Positions 37,501 through 46,476 are shown, numbered from the stretch's first letter. The stretch is 64,000 bases of DNA from Xylanibacter rarus (GCF_001275135.1 NZ_LFQU01000014.1:1-64000); one strand, 5' to 3'. Numbers and translations are program-made. The notes: a model not told the origin generated them from the letters alone.

Positions 37501-37738
37501 CTTTCTCTATAACGCGCTCTACGAAATAAGGCTGAACAGGCAAGAAATAAATCTGGTCTGCAACACCTTCGGATGTCTGAACGGTTGCAATGTTAGGATT
37601 TATGAGAACAGTTTTAACGCCTTCTTCCCTCAACGCCTTCAAGGCCTGTGAACCGGAATAGTCAAACTCGCCGGCCTCGCCAATCTTCAATGCGCCGGAA
37701 CCAAGAAGCAGAACTTTCTTTATATCATTATATTTCAT
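34508..37738 (-). CDS. carB: Carbamoyl-phosphate synthase large subunit
   Basis: 1076 residues, full length. Two homologous ATP-grasp halves: the first opens VLLLGSGALKIGEAGEFDYS, the second IIVLGSGAYRIGSSVEFDW; RVIEVNARLSRSSALASK and VIECNLRASRSFPFVSK mark the two active sites. The C-terminal MGS-like domain (last ~140 residues, LLSTGGAKQKAAM onward) is the allosteric part. Makes carbamoyl phosphate for pyrimidines and arginine with CarA, 45 bases upstream. Confidence 0.97.
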   Translation of the reverse strand: MKYNDIKKVLLLGSGALKIGEAGEFDYSGSQALKALREEGVKTVLINPNIATVQTSEGVADQIYFLPVQPYFVERVIEKERPDGILLSFGGQTALNCGVELYKSGVLEKYNVKVLGTPVQAIMDTEDRELFVDRLNEIDVKTIKSEACETIEQARKAAAELGYPVIIRAAYALGGLGSGFCDNEEELDKLAEKAFSFSPQVLVEKSLKGWKEIEYEVVRDRYDNCITVCNMENFDPLGIHTGESIVIAPSQTLTNSEYHKLRALSIKIIRHIGIVGECNVQYAFDPKSEDYRVIEVNARLSRSSALASKATGYPLAFVAAKLGLGYGLFELKNSVTKTTSAFFEPALDYVVCKIPRWDLSKFRGVDRELGSSMKSVGEVMAIGRNFEEAIQKGLRMIGQGMHGFVENKELEIENIDAALREPTDKRIFIISKAMHRGYTIDQIHDLTKIDKWFLYKLKHIIDIDETLKKCKSVNVLGKDLLREAKVYGFTDFQIARAVGLERELGNMAKAGLVIRQLRKSYGILPVVKQIDTLAAEYPAQTNYLYVTYAGVKSDITFENDKRSIIVLGSGAYRIGSSVEFDWCGVQALNTIRKQGYRSIMINYNPETVSTDYDMCDRLYFDELTFERVMDIIDLECPYGVIVSTGGQIPNNLAMRLDAQNVPILGTSAKDIDNAEDRAKFSSMLGRNGIDQPEWSALTSMDDINKFIDRVGFPVLVRPSYVLSGAAMNVCSNNEELERFLKLAANVSEDHPVVVSQFIEHAKEVEMDAVAKNGEIIAYAISEHIEFAGVHSGDATIQFPPQKLYCETIRRIKRVSKMIAQELHISGPFNIQFLARENDIKVIECNLRASRSFPFVSKVLKINLIELATKVMLGLPVEKPEKNLFDLDYVGIKASQFSFNRLQKADPVLGVDMASTGEVGCLGDDTNTALLKSMLSVGHRIPKKNILLSTGGAKQKAAMLDAARQLVSNGYKLYATVGTSKYLTENGIENTLVYWPSDSDKKPQALDMLHNHEIDMVVNIPKDLTVSELSNGYKIRRAAIDLNVPLITNGRLASAFINAFCRVKLDDIDIKSWEEYK

Positions 37739-37783
37739 GTCTTTTCTTTTTATTGCAATTACACTAACTGCCTGTTAAACAAA

Positions 37784-38860
37784 TTATTTCAACGCATCAA
37801 CAAACTTGTCAAACATAAACTCTGTATCTACAGGACCAGAGCATGCTTCCGGATGGAACTGGCTTGAGAACCAAGGATTCGTCTTATGACGTATACCTTC
37901 GTTGCTACCGTCGTTCATATTTACAAATAGCTCTTCCCAGTCTTTTCCTAAAGTAGAAGCATCAACGGCATATCCGTGGTTCTGGCTTGTTACATAACAA
38001 TTGGTTGTTCCCACCATACGCACAGGCTGGTTATGAGAACGGTGACCATATTTAAGCTTATAAATCGTAGCGCCGCCGGCTTTTGCCAGCAACTGATTAC
38101 CCATACAGATACCGCAAATAGGCTTTGTAGAAAGGCTCATTTGCTTTCTTATAATGTTTACGGCATCCTCACACATATCAGGATCGCCGGGGCCATTGGC
38201 AAGGAACAGTCCGTCGAAGTCCATATCCGTATAATCATAGTTCCACGGAACGCGTATAACCTCTACACCTCTGTTCAGAAGACATCTGATAATGTTATTC
38301 TTTACGCCGCAGTCAACAAGAACAACCTTCTTTCCGGCTCCTTCGTTGTAACGTATAATCTCCTTGCAGCTTACTTTGTCTACAAAGTTAACACCTTCAT
38401 AGTCTGCTGTCGGGATATTGTCAGGCTCATCATCAAAAAGAATCTTGCCCATCATTACACCATGCTCGCGCAATACCTTTGTAAGCTCACGCGTGTCGAT
38501 GCCCGTTATTCCCGGAACGTGCTCGCGCTTAAGCCAGTCTGCAAGACTTTCAACAGCATTCCAATGAGAATACATCTCGCTGTAATCTGCAACAATTATT
38601 GCCGATGCATATATCTTATCACTTTCCATGAAAGTGGCAATTCCATTGTTTTCCACTGTGAACGGTGGTACACCATAGTTTCCTACCAACGGATACGTAA
38701 GTACCATCAGCTGACCTGCATAAGATGGGTCTGTCAGACTCTCGGGATAACCCATCATAGCCGTATTAAACACCACCTCGCCTGCTACTGGAGAGTCATA
38801 TCCGAATGACTTTCCACGAAATTTTGTGCCATCCTCTAAGACCAAAGTTACATTTTTCAT
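37784..38860 (-). CDS. carA: Carbamoyl-phosphate synthase small subunit (glutaminase)
   Basis: 358 residues. N-terminal CPSase small-chain domain (LVLEDGTKFRGKSFG, MTGYPE-like MMGYPESLTDPSY); class I glutamine amidotransferase domain with the nucleophile in PICGICMGNQLLA and His/Glu in FHPEACSGPVDTE. The elbow has Asn in place of the His found in many CarA proteins (CMGNQ against CLGHQ). Supplies ammonia to CarB. No promoter box is obvious in the 160 bases upstream, so it may be read from the purF-like gene. Confidence 0.96.
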   Translation of the reverse strand: MKNVTLVLEDGTKFRGKSFGYDSPVAGEVVFNTAMMGYPESLTDPSYAGQLMVLTYPLVGNYGVPPFTVENNGIATFMESDKIYASAIIVADYSEMYSHWNAVESLADWLKREHVPGITGIDTRELTKVLREHGVMMGKILFDDEPDNIPTADYEGVNFVDKVSCKEIIRYNEGAGKKVVLVDCGVKNNIIRCLLNRGVEVIRVPWNYDYTDMDFDGLFLANGPGDPDMCEDAVNIIRKQMSLSTKPICGICMGNQLLAKAGGATIYKLKYGHRSHNQPVRMVGTTNCYVTSQNHGYAVDASTLGKDWEELFVNMNDGSNEGIRHKTNPWFSSQFHPEACSGPVDTEFMFDKFVDALK

Positions 38861-39022
38861 ATTTGCTCTCTTTTATAAAAGATTTTTAAACGAAATCAAT
38901 CTGTACGTCAACATCTGTTCTTTGAAAGAATAATAATGCGCACAGCAGGAAACATTCAAAATCTTTTTGTTCTTTCAACTACTCTTATTTTTAAATAATT
39001 TGTATTACCAACACATTCAGAA

Positions 39023-40915
39023 CTAACGTTCACACTGATACACACTTTCATAGAAACGGATAAATGCCATATTTACCAATCTCACTCCGCCTGGTGTAGG
39101 ATAATTTCCCGTGAAATACCAGTCGCCTTTATGATTAGGTATTGCCGTATGCAATCCTTCGATAGACTGATAAACCAATTCAACCGGTGTATTCATTCCC
39201 TCCGGGCGAAGCATTTCTACTATCTTTTTATTTATTTCATCTACAGTAAATGGTTTGTATATATCACAAACACAGTTACGCATCTCGCTCTTAGGCTTAA
39301 GAATTTCTTCCTTACATTTGTTGTATGTATCTTCAAGCAGCTGACACATGCCATGATCCTTCAGCAGCTCAATAGTTGCCCGGAATACACAGAATTCCTC
39401 AAGATTAGGCATGTCTATTCCGTAATAATCAGGATAACGGATCTGAGGCGAACTGCTTACAATAATTATTTTCTTAGGATGCAAGCGGTCAAGAATCTTC
39501 AAGATACTTTCTTTCAATGTTGTTCCACGCACAATACTGTCGTCTATTATAACAAGATTGTCCACATACGGAACCAGAGATCCGTAGGTTACATCATATA
39601 CGTGCGCGGCAAGATCATTACGAGATGCACCCTCTGTTATAAATGTACGGAGTTTTATATCCTTGATTGCAACTTTCTCACTACGCACATACTGATGCAG
39701 AATCTCTTCGAGTTCTTCATAAGACGGCTTATGATCCAAGTTACGTATTCTTTCTATCTTCTGGTTGTTTATATAACGCTTGAAACCTCCAAGCATTCCA
39801 TAGAATGCGACTTCAGCAGTATTGGGTATAAACGAGAAAACAGTATGCTCGGTATCGTAATTGACAGCCTTTAAGATCGATGAAGTTAATTGTTCACCGA
39901 GTTTCTTACGTTCCTTATAAATATCTCTGTCTGAACCGCGACTGAAATAAATGCGCTCAAACGAACACTTTGCATCACCCCTCGGTTCAAGTATGCGTTC
40001 TATAGAACTTTCACCGTTCTTCTTTACAATCAAAGCACATCCTGGTTCCAGCTCGTTTATGTCATCACATTCAAGTTCAAATGTTGTCTGAAGTACAGGA
40101 CGTTCGCTCGCAAGAACAATAAACTCATCATTCTTGTACCAAAAAGCCGGACGTATGCCCCACGGGTCACGCATAGAAAACATTTCGCCGCTACCCGTAA
40201 GTCCACACATTACATAACCGCCGTCGTAATCGGCCATTGTAGATTTAAGGACATTGCTAATCTTTATATTATCCTCTATATAACGTGTTATGTCTTGATC
40301 CTTAAGTCCCTTTTTCTGGCCTTCTATAAAATTACGCTCAACCTCACGATCCAATCTGTGCCCCATAAATTCAAGTGTAATATAGCTGTCACTGTAAATT
40401 CGGGGATATTGTCCTTGTTTCACAAGCTTGTCAAAAATCTCTTCAATATTGGTCATATTGAAGTTGCCGCACAAGCAAAGATTTTTAGCTCGCCAGTTAT
40501 TGCGCCTCAAGAACGGATGCACATAAGAAAGACCACTCTTGCCTGTTGTTGAATATCGCAGATGTCCCATATATAATTCGCCGGCGAAAGGCAAATTCCT
40601 TTTTGCATAATCAACGTCAGCCAATTGCTGAGGCGTAACATTCCTGAACTGCTTCTGAACATTAGCAAATATTTCTGTTATAGCATTTGAGCCTTCAGCA
40701 CGCTCACGGAACATATATTCAGAACCAGGCACAGCATCTAAATTCACACATGCCATGCCTGCTCCCTCCTGTCCTCTGTTATGCTGCTTCTCCATCATCA
40801 GATAGAGCTTGTTAAGCCCAAACATCCAGGTGCCATACTTTTGTTGGTAGTATTCCAATGGTTTAAGTAACCTTACCATTGCAACTCCACATTCATGCTT
40901 CAATGGTTCCATCAT
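39023..40915 (-). CDS. purF: PurF-like glutamine amidophosphoribosyltransferase (long form)
   Basis: 630 residues against about 470-500 for ordinary PurF. A short leader ends before HECGVAMV, giving an N-terminal nucleophile Cys after processing (class II amidotransferase); GHLRYSTTGKSG and CGNFNMTN follow the family. The PRTase half has the PRPP loop VIIDDSIVRGTTLKES and SSSPQIRYPDYYGIDMP. Extra length lies in an insertion (about 385-440) and a C-terminal extension (last ~70). Makes 5-phosphoribosylamine for purines; the long Bacteroidota form may differ in role. Starts with two ATG codons in a row; either could be used. Confidence 0.85.
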   Translation of the reverse strand: MMEPLKHECGVAMVRLLKPLEYYQQKYGTWMFGLNKLYLMMEKQHNRGQEGAGMACVNLDAVPGSEYMFRERAEGSNAITEIFANVQKQFRNVTPQQLADVDYAKRNLPFAGELYMGHLRYSTTGKSGLSYVHPFLRRNNWRAKNLCLCGNFNMTNIEEIFDKLVKQGQYPRIYSDSYITLEFMGHRLDREVERNFIEGQKKGLKDQDITRYIEDNIKISNVLKSTMADYDGGYVMCGLTGSGEMFSMRDPWGIRPAFWYKNDEFIVLASERPVLQTTFELECDDINELEPGCALIVKKNGESSIERILEPRGDAKCSFERIYFSRGSDRDIYKERKKLGEQLTSSILKAVNYDTEHTVFSFIPNTAEVAFYGMLGGFKRYINNQKIERIRNLDHKPSYEELEEILHQYVRSEKVAIKDIKLRTFITEGASRNDLAAHVYDVTYGSLVPYVDNLVIIDDSIVRGTTLKESILKILDRLHPKKIIIVSSSPQIRYPDYYGIDMPNLEEFCVFRATIELLKDHGMCQLLEDTYNKCKEEILKPKSEMRNCVCDIYKPFTVDEINKKIVEMLRPEGMNTPVELVYQSIEGLHTAIPNHKGDWYFTGNYPTPGGVRLVNMAFIRFYESVYQCER

Positions 40916-40929
40916 CGTTATAATAAATT

Positions 40930-41000
40930 AAAAAGCTAATTCATAATATAAAAATCATCTGCAAGATTCTAGGATTTCTAATATTATTCTTTAGCTTTTT
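40930..41000 (-). terminator. glmS terminator
   Basis: AAAAAGCTAA (40930-40939) and TTAGCTTTTT (40991-41000), with ATATTAT/AATAATAT pairing inside. The minus-strand tail is AATTTATTA. Confidence 0.55.
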
Positions 41001-41013
41001 CATTAATATATTT

Positions 41014-42858
41014 TTATTCAACTGTTACTGATTTTGCCAAATTTCGAGGCTGATCAACATTTTTACCTTTACAAACGGCAATATGGTAAGCCAACAACTG
41101 CAATGGTATCGTAGCCAATAGAGGTTCAAGACATTCTTCTGTATCAGGCAATTCAATAACCTCATCAGCGATTTTACTTATAGTCTCATCACCTTTTGAA
41201 ACCAACGCAATGACTTTTCCCTTACGTGCCTTTATTTCCTGTATATTGCTTAAGACCTTTTCATACATTGCATTACGCGTTGCAATAACGACAACCGGCA
41301 TGTCTGAGTCAATAAGAGCAATTGGGCCATGCTTCATTTCCGCAGCAGGATATCCTTCAGCATGTATATAACTGATTTCTTTCAGTTTCAATGCTCCTTC
41401 CAACGCCACGGGATAACTATAGCCACGCCCTAAATACAAGAAATTCCTTGCATAAGTAAAAATACGGCTTAGCCGTGATATTCTGTCATTAAGTTTCAGG
41501 GTTTCTTCCATCTTTTCCGGAATATTGCTTAGCCCCTTAACTATTTTCGTATATACATCTTCATCTATAGTATGCTTTTCTTTCGCTAAAGCCAAAGCCA
41601 ACATAGTAAGAACGATCACCTGACCGGTAAAAGCTTTCGTCGAAGCGACTCCAATCTCGGGTCCGACATGAATATAAGAACCTGTATCAGTAGCACGCGG
41701 TATACTTGATCCTATCGCATTGCAAATGCCATAGATAAAAGCTCCATGTTGTTTGGCAAGCTTCACTGCGGCCAAAGTGTCTGCCGTTTCACCGCTCTGC
41801 GATATAGCTATGACAACGTCATTGTCTGTAACTACAGGATTACGGTATCTGAATTCGCTTGCATACTCAACCTCGACAGGTATACGGCATAAACTTTCTA
41901 TTATTTGCTTTCCGATAAGTCCGGCATGCCATGAGGTTCCACATGCAACAATTATTATTCTCTTTGCTGCCAGCAGGCGTTCTTTATAATCAATGACGGC
42001 ACTTAACGTAACATTTGTAGCCTCAACATTTATACGGCCACGCATACAGTTAGTAAGACATTCGGGCTGTTCAAAGATTTCTTTCAGCATAAAATGCGGA
42101 TATCCGCCTTTTTCTATCTGACCTAAATTCAGGTCAACAGTCTGTATTTTCTGGAACAGTTCCCTATTTAATATATCAACGACCTTCAAGTTCTCTCCCC
42201 GTTTCATTACAGCAATACTGCCGTCTTCAAGGTAGGCCACCTTATCAGTATACTCAATTATCGGACTTGCATCTGAAGCAAGGAAAAATTCATCTTCTGC
42301 TACACCAATAACCAAAGGGCTTTGTTTGCAAGCGGCAATGATCTGATCTGGCTCACGCTTATCAAGCAGGGCAATTGAGTATGCACCGATAACTTCATGG
42401 AGCGCAACCTGAACAGATGACAAGAGGTCGAGTTTCTTCTTGTTCTGAATATACTCAATCAGTTGCACAAGTACTTCCGTATCCGTATCAGAACGGAAAG
42501 TCAAGCCTTTTGACTGCAACTTTTTCTTTAAATCTGCATAATTCTCAATTATTCCATTATGGATAATTGCAAGATTTTTAGACTCTGAATAATGTGGATG
42601 TGCGTTTACAGATGAAGGTTCACCATGGGTTGCCCATCGTGTATGAGCAATACCCACAGTTCCTGAGATATTTTTGTCTTTACAAAATGTATCTAAATCT
42701 TTTACTTTACCTTTAGTTTTATATACATTCAATCCTCCGTCTGAATTAAGCAAAGCCAAGCCTGCGCTATCGTATCCACGATATTCCAACCGGCCCAGTC
42801 CCTTAATCAGCACCGGATAAGCGTCTTTCTTACCTAAATAACCAACAATTCCACACAT
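41014..42858 (-). CDS. glmS: Glutamine-fructose-6-phosphate aminotransferase (isomerizing)
   Basis: 614 residues, full length. Cys2 nucleophile in MCGIVGYLG; HTRWATHGEPS and HNGIIENY complete the class II glutaminase; two SIS domains (CGTSWHAGL, SQSGETADTLAAV; EGALKLKEISYIHAEGYPAAEMKHGP); C-terminus NLAKSVTVE is the family hallmark. Makes glucosamine-6-phosphate, the entry to UDP-GlcNAc for peptidoglycan, LPS and capsule. No glmS ribozyme-like leader: the Wza-like gene ends eight bases upstream. Confidence 0.97.
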   Translation of the reverse strand: MCGIVGYLGKKDAYPVLIKGLGRLEYRGYDSAGLALLNSDGGLNVYKTKGKVKDLDTFCKDKNISGTVGIAHTRWATHGEPSSVNAHPHYSESKNLAIIHNGIIENYADLKKKLQSKGLTFRSDTDTEVLVQLIEYIQNKKKLDLLSSVQVALHEVIGAYSIALLDKREPDQIIAACKQSPLVIGVAEDEFFLASDASPIIEYTDKVAYLEDGSIAVMKRGENLKVVDILNRELFQKIQTVDLNLGQIEKGGYPHFMLKEIFEQPECLTNCMRGRINVEATNVTLSAVIDYKERLLAAKRIIIVACGTSWHAGLIGKQIIESLCRIPVEVEYASEFRYRNPVVTDNDVVIAISQSGETADTLAAVKLAKQHGAFIYGICNAIGSSIPRATDTGSYIHVGPEIGVASTKAFTGQVIVLTMLALALAKEKHTIDEDVYTKIVKGLSNIPEKMEETLKLNDRISRLSRIFTYARNFLYLGRGYSYPVALEGALKLKEISYIHAEGYPAAEMKHGPIALIDSDMPVVVIATRNAMYEKVLSNIQEIKARKGKVIALVSKGDETISKIADEVIELPDTEECLEPLLATIPLQLLAYHIAVCKGKNVDQPRNLAKSVTVE

Positions 42859-42865
42859 ATTTTAC

Positions 42866-43663
42866 TTACTTCAACACATTAACCACCAACGAAGCTACAG
42901 ATGTCAGGATACTGACAACAGAAATCCATATTGTCGTACTTGAACCTATTGCAGAGTTCTTTGCCTGAACGCTGTTTGGCTCAACATACAAATAATCATT
43001 CTGCTGAAGGTAATAATATGGTGAATTTATCAGATTTGCATCATTTAGATTAAGTCTGTGAACAGACTTTTCTCCAGTAGCATCCTCACGTATAAGCAAG
43101 ACATTACCACGCTTACCATAGATAGTAAGGTCGCCAGCTCTGGCCAAAGCTTCTATCACACTTATCTTTTCCTGGTCAACATTAAATACACCCGGAGCCT
43201 TAACCTCACCGGCTACAGTAACTTTAAAGCTGGCCATCTTAACAGTAACTATAGGGTTTTCCGTTTTTGACATATACGGAAGTATTTTGTCCCGGATATA
43301 GTTTTCACATTGTCTCTTTGTCATACCTCCAACTTTCAGTTGTCCGACAACAGGAAAATTAATAAAGCCGTCGTTGTCAACAAGATAAGTCTGCAGTGAA
43401 CCTGCTCCTGTAGACAAATATCCAGTTGCATTTAGTGTGTTGGTTACAGAAAGGTTGAAAGGCGTTGCAGCCTTTGGATCCGTGGTGCTGACAGTTATCG
43501 TCAATAAGTCCTTTGGCATTATTTTTGCATCGAACAAACCTTTTGACGCCGCATAGCTCAATGAATCAGCATTCTGAAAATAAGCAATTTGCTTGCTGCT
43601 TCCGCAACTGCCTAACGTCATGCATAAAACGGCAAAAACTATAAAAAAAAGATTTTTTCTCAT
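42866..43663 (-). CDS. Wza-like polysaccharide export lipoprotein
   Basis: 265 residues from the ATG giving MRKNLFFIVFAVL. Lipobox GSC at Cys20; Poly_export domain (about 45-145, with LLTITVSTTDPKAATPFN and GFINFPVVGQLKVGG) and a SLBB domain (about 150-215, VTVAGEVKAPGVFNV). A hydrophobic C-terminal helix (IWISVVSILTSVASLVV) fits the Wza transmembrane ring. No tyrosine autokinase or capsule genes adjoin; it sits eight bases before glmS. Confidence 0.92.
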   Translation of the reverse strand: MRKNLFFIVFAVLCMTLGSCGSSKQIAYFQNADSLSYAASKGLFDAKIMPKDLLTITVSTTDPKAATPFNLSVTNTLNATGYLSTGAGSLQTYLVDNDGFINFPVVGQLKVGGMTKRQCENYIRDKILPYMSKTENPIVTVKMASFKVTVAGEVKAPGVFNVDQEKISVIEALARAGDLTIYGKRGNVLLIREDATGEKSVHRLNLNDANLINSPYYYLQQNDYLYVEPNSVQAKNSAIGSSTTIWISVVSILTSVASLVVNVLK

Positions 43664-43696
43664 ATTACAAAATGTGACGTATATCGTAAAACTTTG

Positions 43697-43728
43697 CAAA
43701 AATAGTTCTATTTTTTGATATTGGCAAA
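43697..43728 (-). promoter_or_regulatory. Promoter of the wza-glmS unit
   Basis: Minus strand TTTG (43725-43728), 20-nt spacer, TATTTTTG (43697-43704), 33 nt before the start. Best consensus match in the window. Confidence 0.75.
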
Positions 43729-43753
43729 TATTTCAATAATTAAAAATCATAAA

Positions 43754-43793
43754 GCCTCTTTTGCATAATCTGTACAGACTCAGCAAAAGAGGC
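43754..43793 (-). terminator. uxaC terminator
   Basis: GCCTCTTTTGC and GCAAAAGAGGC, 11-bp perfect arms with an 18-nt loop, then TTTATGATTTTTAA on the minus strand. Confidence 0.85.
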
Positions 43794-43814
43794 TCCATAT
43801 TCATGCTTCAAGCA

Positions 43815-45218
43815 TTAAAACTTGAAATAGTTTTTCGCGTTATAGTAGCTTATATCCTCAACCATGCGATACAGGCTTTCCTTGTCGTCAGGAAGGAGTC
43901 CTTTCTCTACGTCATTGCCAAGCAGGTTACAGAGCAAACGGCGGAAATACTCATGACGAGGATAAGACAGGAATGAACGGCTGTCGGTAAGCATTCCGAC
44001 AAAGCGGCTCAACAAGCCGAGCACTGACAATGCATTCATCTGTCTTGTCATGCCGTCAAGCTGATCATTAAACCACCAGCCGCTACCAAACTGAATCTTG
44101 CCCGGACAAGAACCATCCTGGAAGTTTCCTAACATTGTAGCTATAACTTCATTTGCACATGGATTCAGTGTATACAATATAGTACGTGTAAGCTTACCTT
44201 CTGCGTTAAGGTGATCAAGGAAATGGCTCATTGCCTTTGCTGTATTGAATTCACCGATAGAATCAAAACCAGTATCAGGTCCGAGTTTCTTGAACATCAG
44301 GCTGTTGTTATCACGGATTGCTCCATAATGGAACTGCTGTGTCCAGTCGCTTGCATGATCCATCTCAGCAAAGATTGTAAGCATGCAATGCTTGAACTGA
44401 CGAATTTCCTGCTGTGAAAGCTCCTGACCGCGCATAGCTTTTTCAAATATGATTTCTATCTGGCTGTCAGTGTAAGGCTCATCATAGAACTCTTCAATTC
44501 CGTGGTCAGAAAGACGGCAACCATTCTCGTGGAAGAAATCGTGACGCTTCTGCAATGCGTCAATCATATCCTGGAATTTAGCAATTGAAACGCCTGCAAC
44601 TTCGCCCAGCTTATTTACATACTCAGCAAAATTCTTTGTATTGTCAACAGCCATAGCCTTGTCAGGTCTCCAGGCCGGAATCATTTTGATTTCAAATCCG
44701 CTCTCGCGTGTCTGCTTATGATATCTCAGATCATCAATAGGGTCGTCTGTTGTACAAACACATTCAACGTTGTAACGACGCATAAAGCCTCTTGCTGTAT
44801 ATTCAGGCTGCTGAAGTTTTTCGTTACATTCATCATATATTTCACGGGCTGTCTTCGGACTCAAGAGCTTGTCTATGCCAAAAGCAGTCTTCAGCTCAAG
44901 GTGTGTCCAATGATAAAGCGGGTTTCTGAATGTATAAGGAACAGTCTCAGCCCATTTTTCAAATTTTTCCCAATCGCTAGTTTCTGTTCCTGTGCAATAC
45001 TTCTCGTCAACGCCGTTAGTACGCATAGCACGCCATTTATAATGATCACCGCCCAACCACAGCTCTGTTATGCTCTTGAATTTGTGGTCGTTAGCGACCA
45101 TTTCAGGAATCAAATGGCAATGATAGTCAATAATCGGCATTTTTGCCGCATGATTATGAAATAGATCCTGTGCAGTAGATGTTTCTAGCAGGAAGTTTTC
45201 ATCCATAAATTTTTTCAT
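43815..45218 (-). CDS. uxaC: Glucuronate isomerase (uronate isomerase)
   Basis: 467 residues, standard length. IDYHCHLIPEMVANDHKF carries the amidohydrolase-type HxH; WHWTHLE-like HWTHLELKTAF, CTTDDPIDDL and FQLHFGAIRDNN-like QQFHYGAIRDNN match the family. Converts glucuronate to fructuronate and galacturonate to tagaturonate, the first step of pectin or glucuronan sugar use. It stands alone, with its own promoter and terminator. Confidence 0.95.
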   Translation of the reverse strand: MKKFMDENFLLETSTAQDLFHNHAAKMPIIDYHCHLIPEMVANDHKFKSITELWLGGDHYKWRAMRTNGVDEKYCTGTETSDWEKFEKWAETVPYTFRNPLYHWTHLELKTAFGIDKLLSPKTAREIYDECNEKLQQPEYTARGFMRRYNVECVCTTDDPIDDLRYHKQTRESGFEIKMIPAWRPDKAMAVDNTKNFAEYVNKLGEVAGVSIAKFQDMIDALQKRHDFFHENGCRLSDHGIEEFYDEPYTDSQIEIIFEKAMRGQELSQQEIRQFKHCMLTIFAEMDHASDWTQQFHYGAIRDNNSLMFKKLGPDTGFDSIGEFNTAKAMSHFLDHLNAEGKLTRTILYTLNPCANEVIATMLGNFQDGSCPGKIQFGSGWWFNDQLDGMTRQMNALSVLGLLSRFVGMLTDSRSFLSYPRHEYFRRLLCNLLGNDVEKGLLPDDKESLYRMVEDISYYNAKNYFKF

Positions 45219-45276
45219 GTTTGTTTTTTATTAAAAGCGTTAATTATAATTTTTTAATTTAACTATTTTATTTATG

Positions 45277-45284
45277 CAAATATA
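45277..45284 (-). promoter_or_regulatory. uxaC promoter -7 box
   Basis: TATATTTG on the minus strand, 58 nt before the uxaC start. Confidence 0.65.
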
Positions 45285-45317
45285 CATCATTTTTTTTGAT
45301 TTCAGATTATTTTAAAT

Positions 45318-45325
45318 TATATTTG
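45318..45325 (+). promoter_or_regulatory. ansA promoter -7 box
   Basis: TATATTTG, 53 nt before the ansA start, back-to-back with the uxaC box. Confidence 0.6.
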
Positions 45326-45378
45326 CACAAAATAAAATACATAAACGATGTCCGTATAAGAATAATTTAATATCAGCC

Positions 45379-46422
45379 ATGTCAAAAATAACAAGATCAA
45401 ACCGAGTTTTGCTTATATACACAGGTGGAACTATCGGTATGGGAAAGAACCCGGATACAGGAGTGTTAGAACCCTTAGACTTCAACCACCTTGTGAGTTG
45501 TCTGCCTGAGTTTTCAATGTTGAGAACAGGTATCGAAACTTATCAGTTTACGCAGCCTATAGATTCAAGCGATATGTCGCCTAGATTCTGGTCGCAGCTG
45601 GTGAGAATCATTGCTGAGCGATATGACCAATATGACGGATTTGTTATTTTGCACGGAACAGACACAATGGCCTATACCGCGTCTGCACTTTCTTTCATGC
45701 TCGAAAACCTGACAAAACCCGTTGTGCTTACAGGCAGCCAATTACCTATTAACCAATTGCGGACAGACGGCAAAGAAAACCTGATAACAAGTATTGAGAT
45801 TGCGTCTGCGTCTCATCCTGACGGCACAGCCATGGTACCAGAGGTTTGCATCTACTTCAGCGGCAAATTGCTTCGCGGAAACAGATCGACAAAGACCAAT
45901 GCCGACGGCTTTAACGCCTTCGAGTCGTTCAACTTCCCGCATCTTGCAGAAGCCGGAGTGAACATTATATATCATGAAGAATATATACTGAAGCCTGATT
46001 ACAGCAAGCCCATGGTGCCGCATACAGCAATCGACCCGAATGTCGTGGTATTCTCGCTGTTCCCAGGATTACAGGAAAAGATTATATACCATGTTCTCGA
46101 AGCACCTGAACTGAGGTCTATTGTAATGAGAAGCTTCGGAAGCGGCAATGCGCCAAAAGCTCCATGGCTAACCAGAATTCTGAAAGAGGCCAGCCTAAGA
46201 GGAGTGACTATCGTAAACATAAGCCAATGTCTTGCGGGAAGCGTGGAAATGACCAGATACGACACCGGCTACAGACTCAAGAGCACCGGAGTGATAAGCG
46301 GATATGACAGCACCGTTGAATGTGCCGTTACGAAACTCATGTGCCTACAGGCAAGATTTACAGACAATAAAATTGTGAAAAGCTACATGAACAAATCAAT
46401 ATGTGGCGAAATAACAATTTAA
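45379..46422 (+). CDS. ansA: Type I (cytoplasmic) L-asparaginase
   Basis: 347 residues, no signal peptide. YTGGTIGMG near the N-terminus (first catalytic Thr) and VILHGTDTMAYTASALSF (second catalytic Thr with Asp) are the two signature motifs; VVLTGSQLPI and SQCLAGSVEM support the type I group. Hydrolyses asparagine to aspartate, which could feed panD and pyrimidine synthesis in this organism. Confidence 0.95.
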   Translation: MSKITRSNRVLLIYTGGTIGMGKNPDTGVLEPLDFNHLVSCLPEFSMLRTGIETYQFTQPIDSSDMSPRFWSQLVRIIAERYDQYDGFVILHGTDTMAYTASALSFMLENLTKPVVLTGSQLPINQLRTDGKENLITSIEIASASHPDGTAMVPEVCIYFSGKLLRGNRSTKTNADGFNAFESFNFPHLAEAGVNIIYHEEYILKPDYSKPMVPHTAIDPNVVVFSLFPGLQEKIIYHVLEAPELRSIVMRSFGSGNAPKAPWLTRILKEASLRGVTIVNISQCLAGSVEMTRYDTGYRLKSTGVISGYDSTVECAVTKLMCLQARFTDNKIVKSYMNKSICGEITI

Positions 46423-46445
46423 AATAATAAAAAAGCATAACAAAA

Positions 46446-46476
46446 TTGTTTGTTTCAATATTATTGAATATCTTTG
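46446..46476 (+). promoter_or_regulatory. Rubrerythrin promoter
   Basis: TTG (46446-46448), 20-nt spacer, TATCTTTG (46469-46476). The leader would be about 110 nt. Confidence 0.65.

Noticed and set aside
42800-42870. glmS ribozyme upstream of glmS
   Set aside because: The Wza-like coding sequence ends eight bases before glmS, leaving no room for a leader element.
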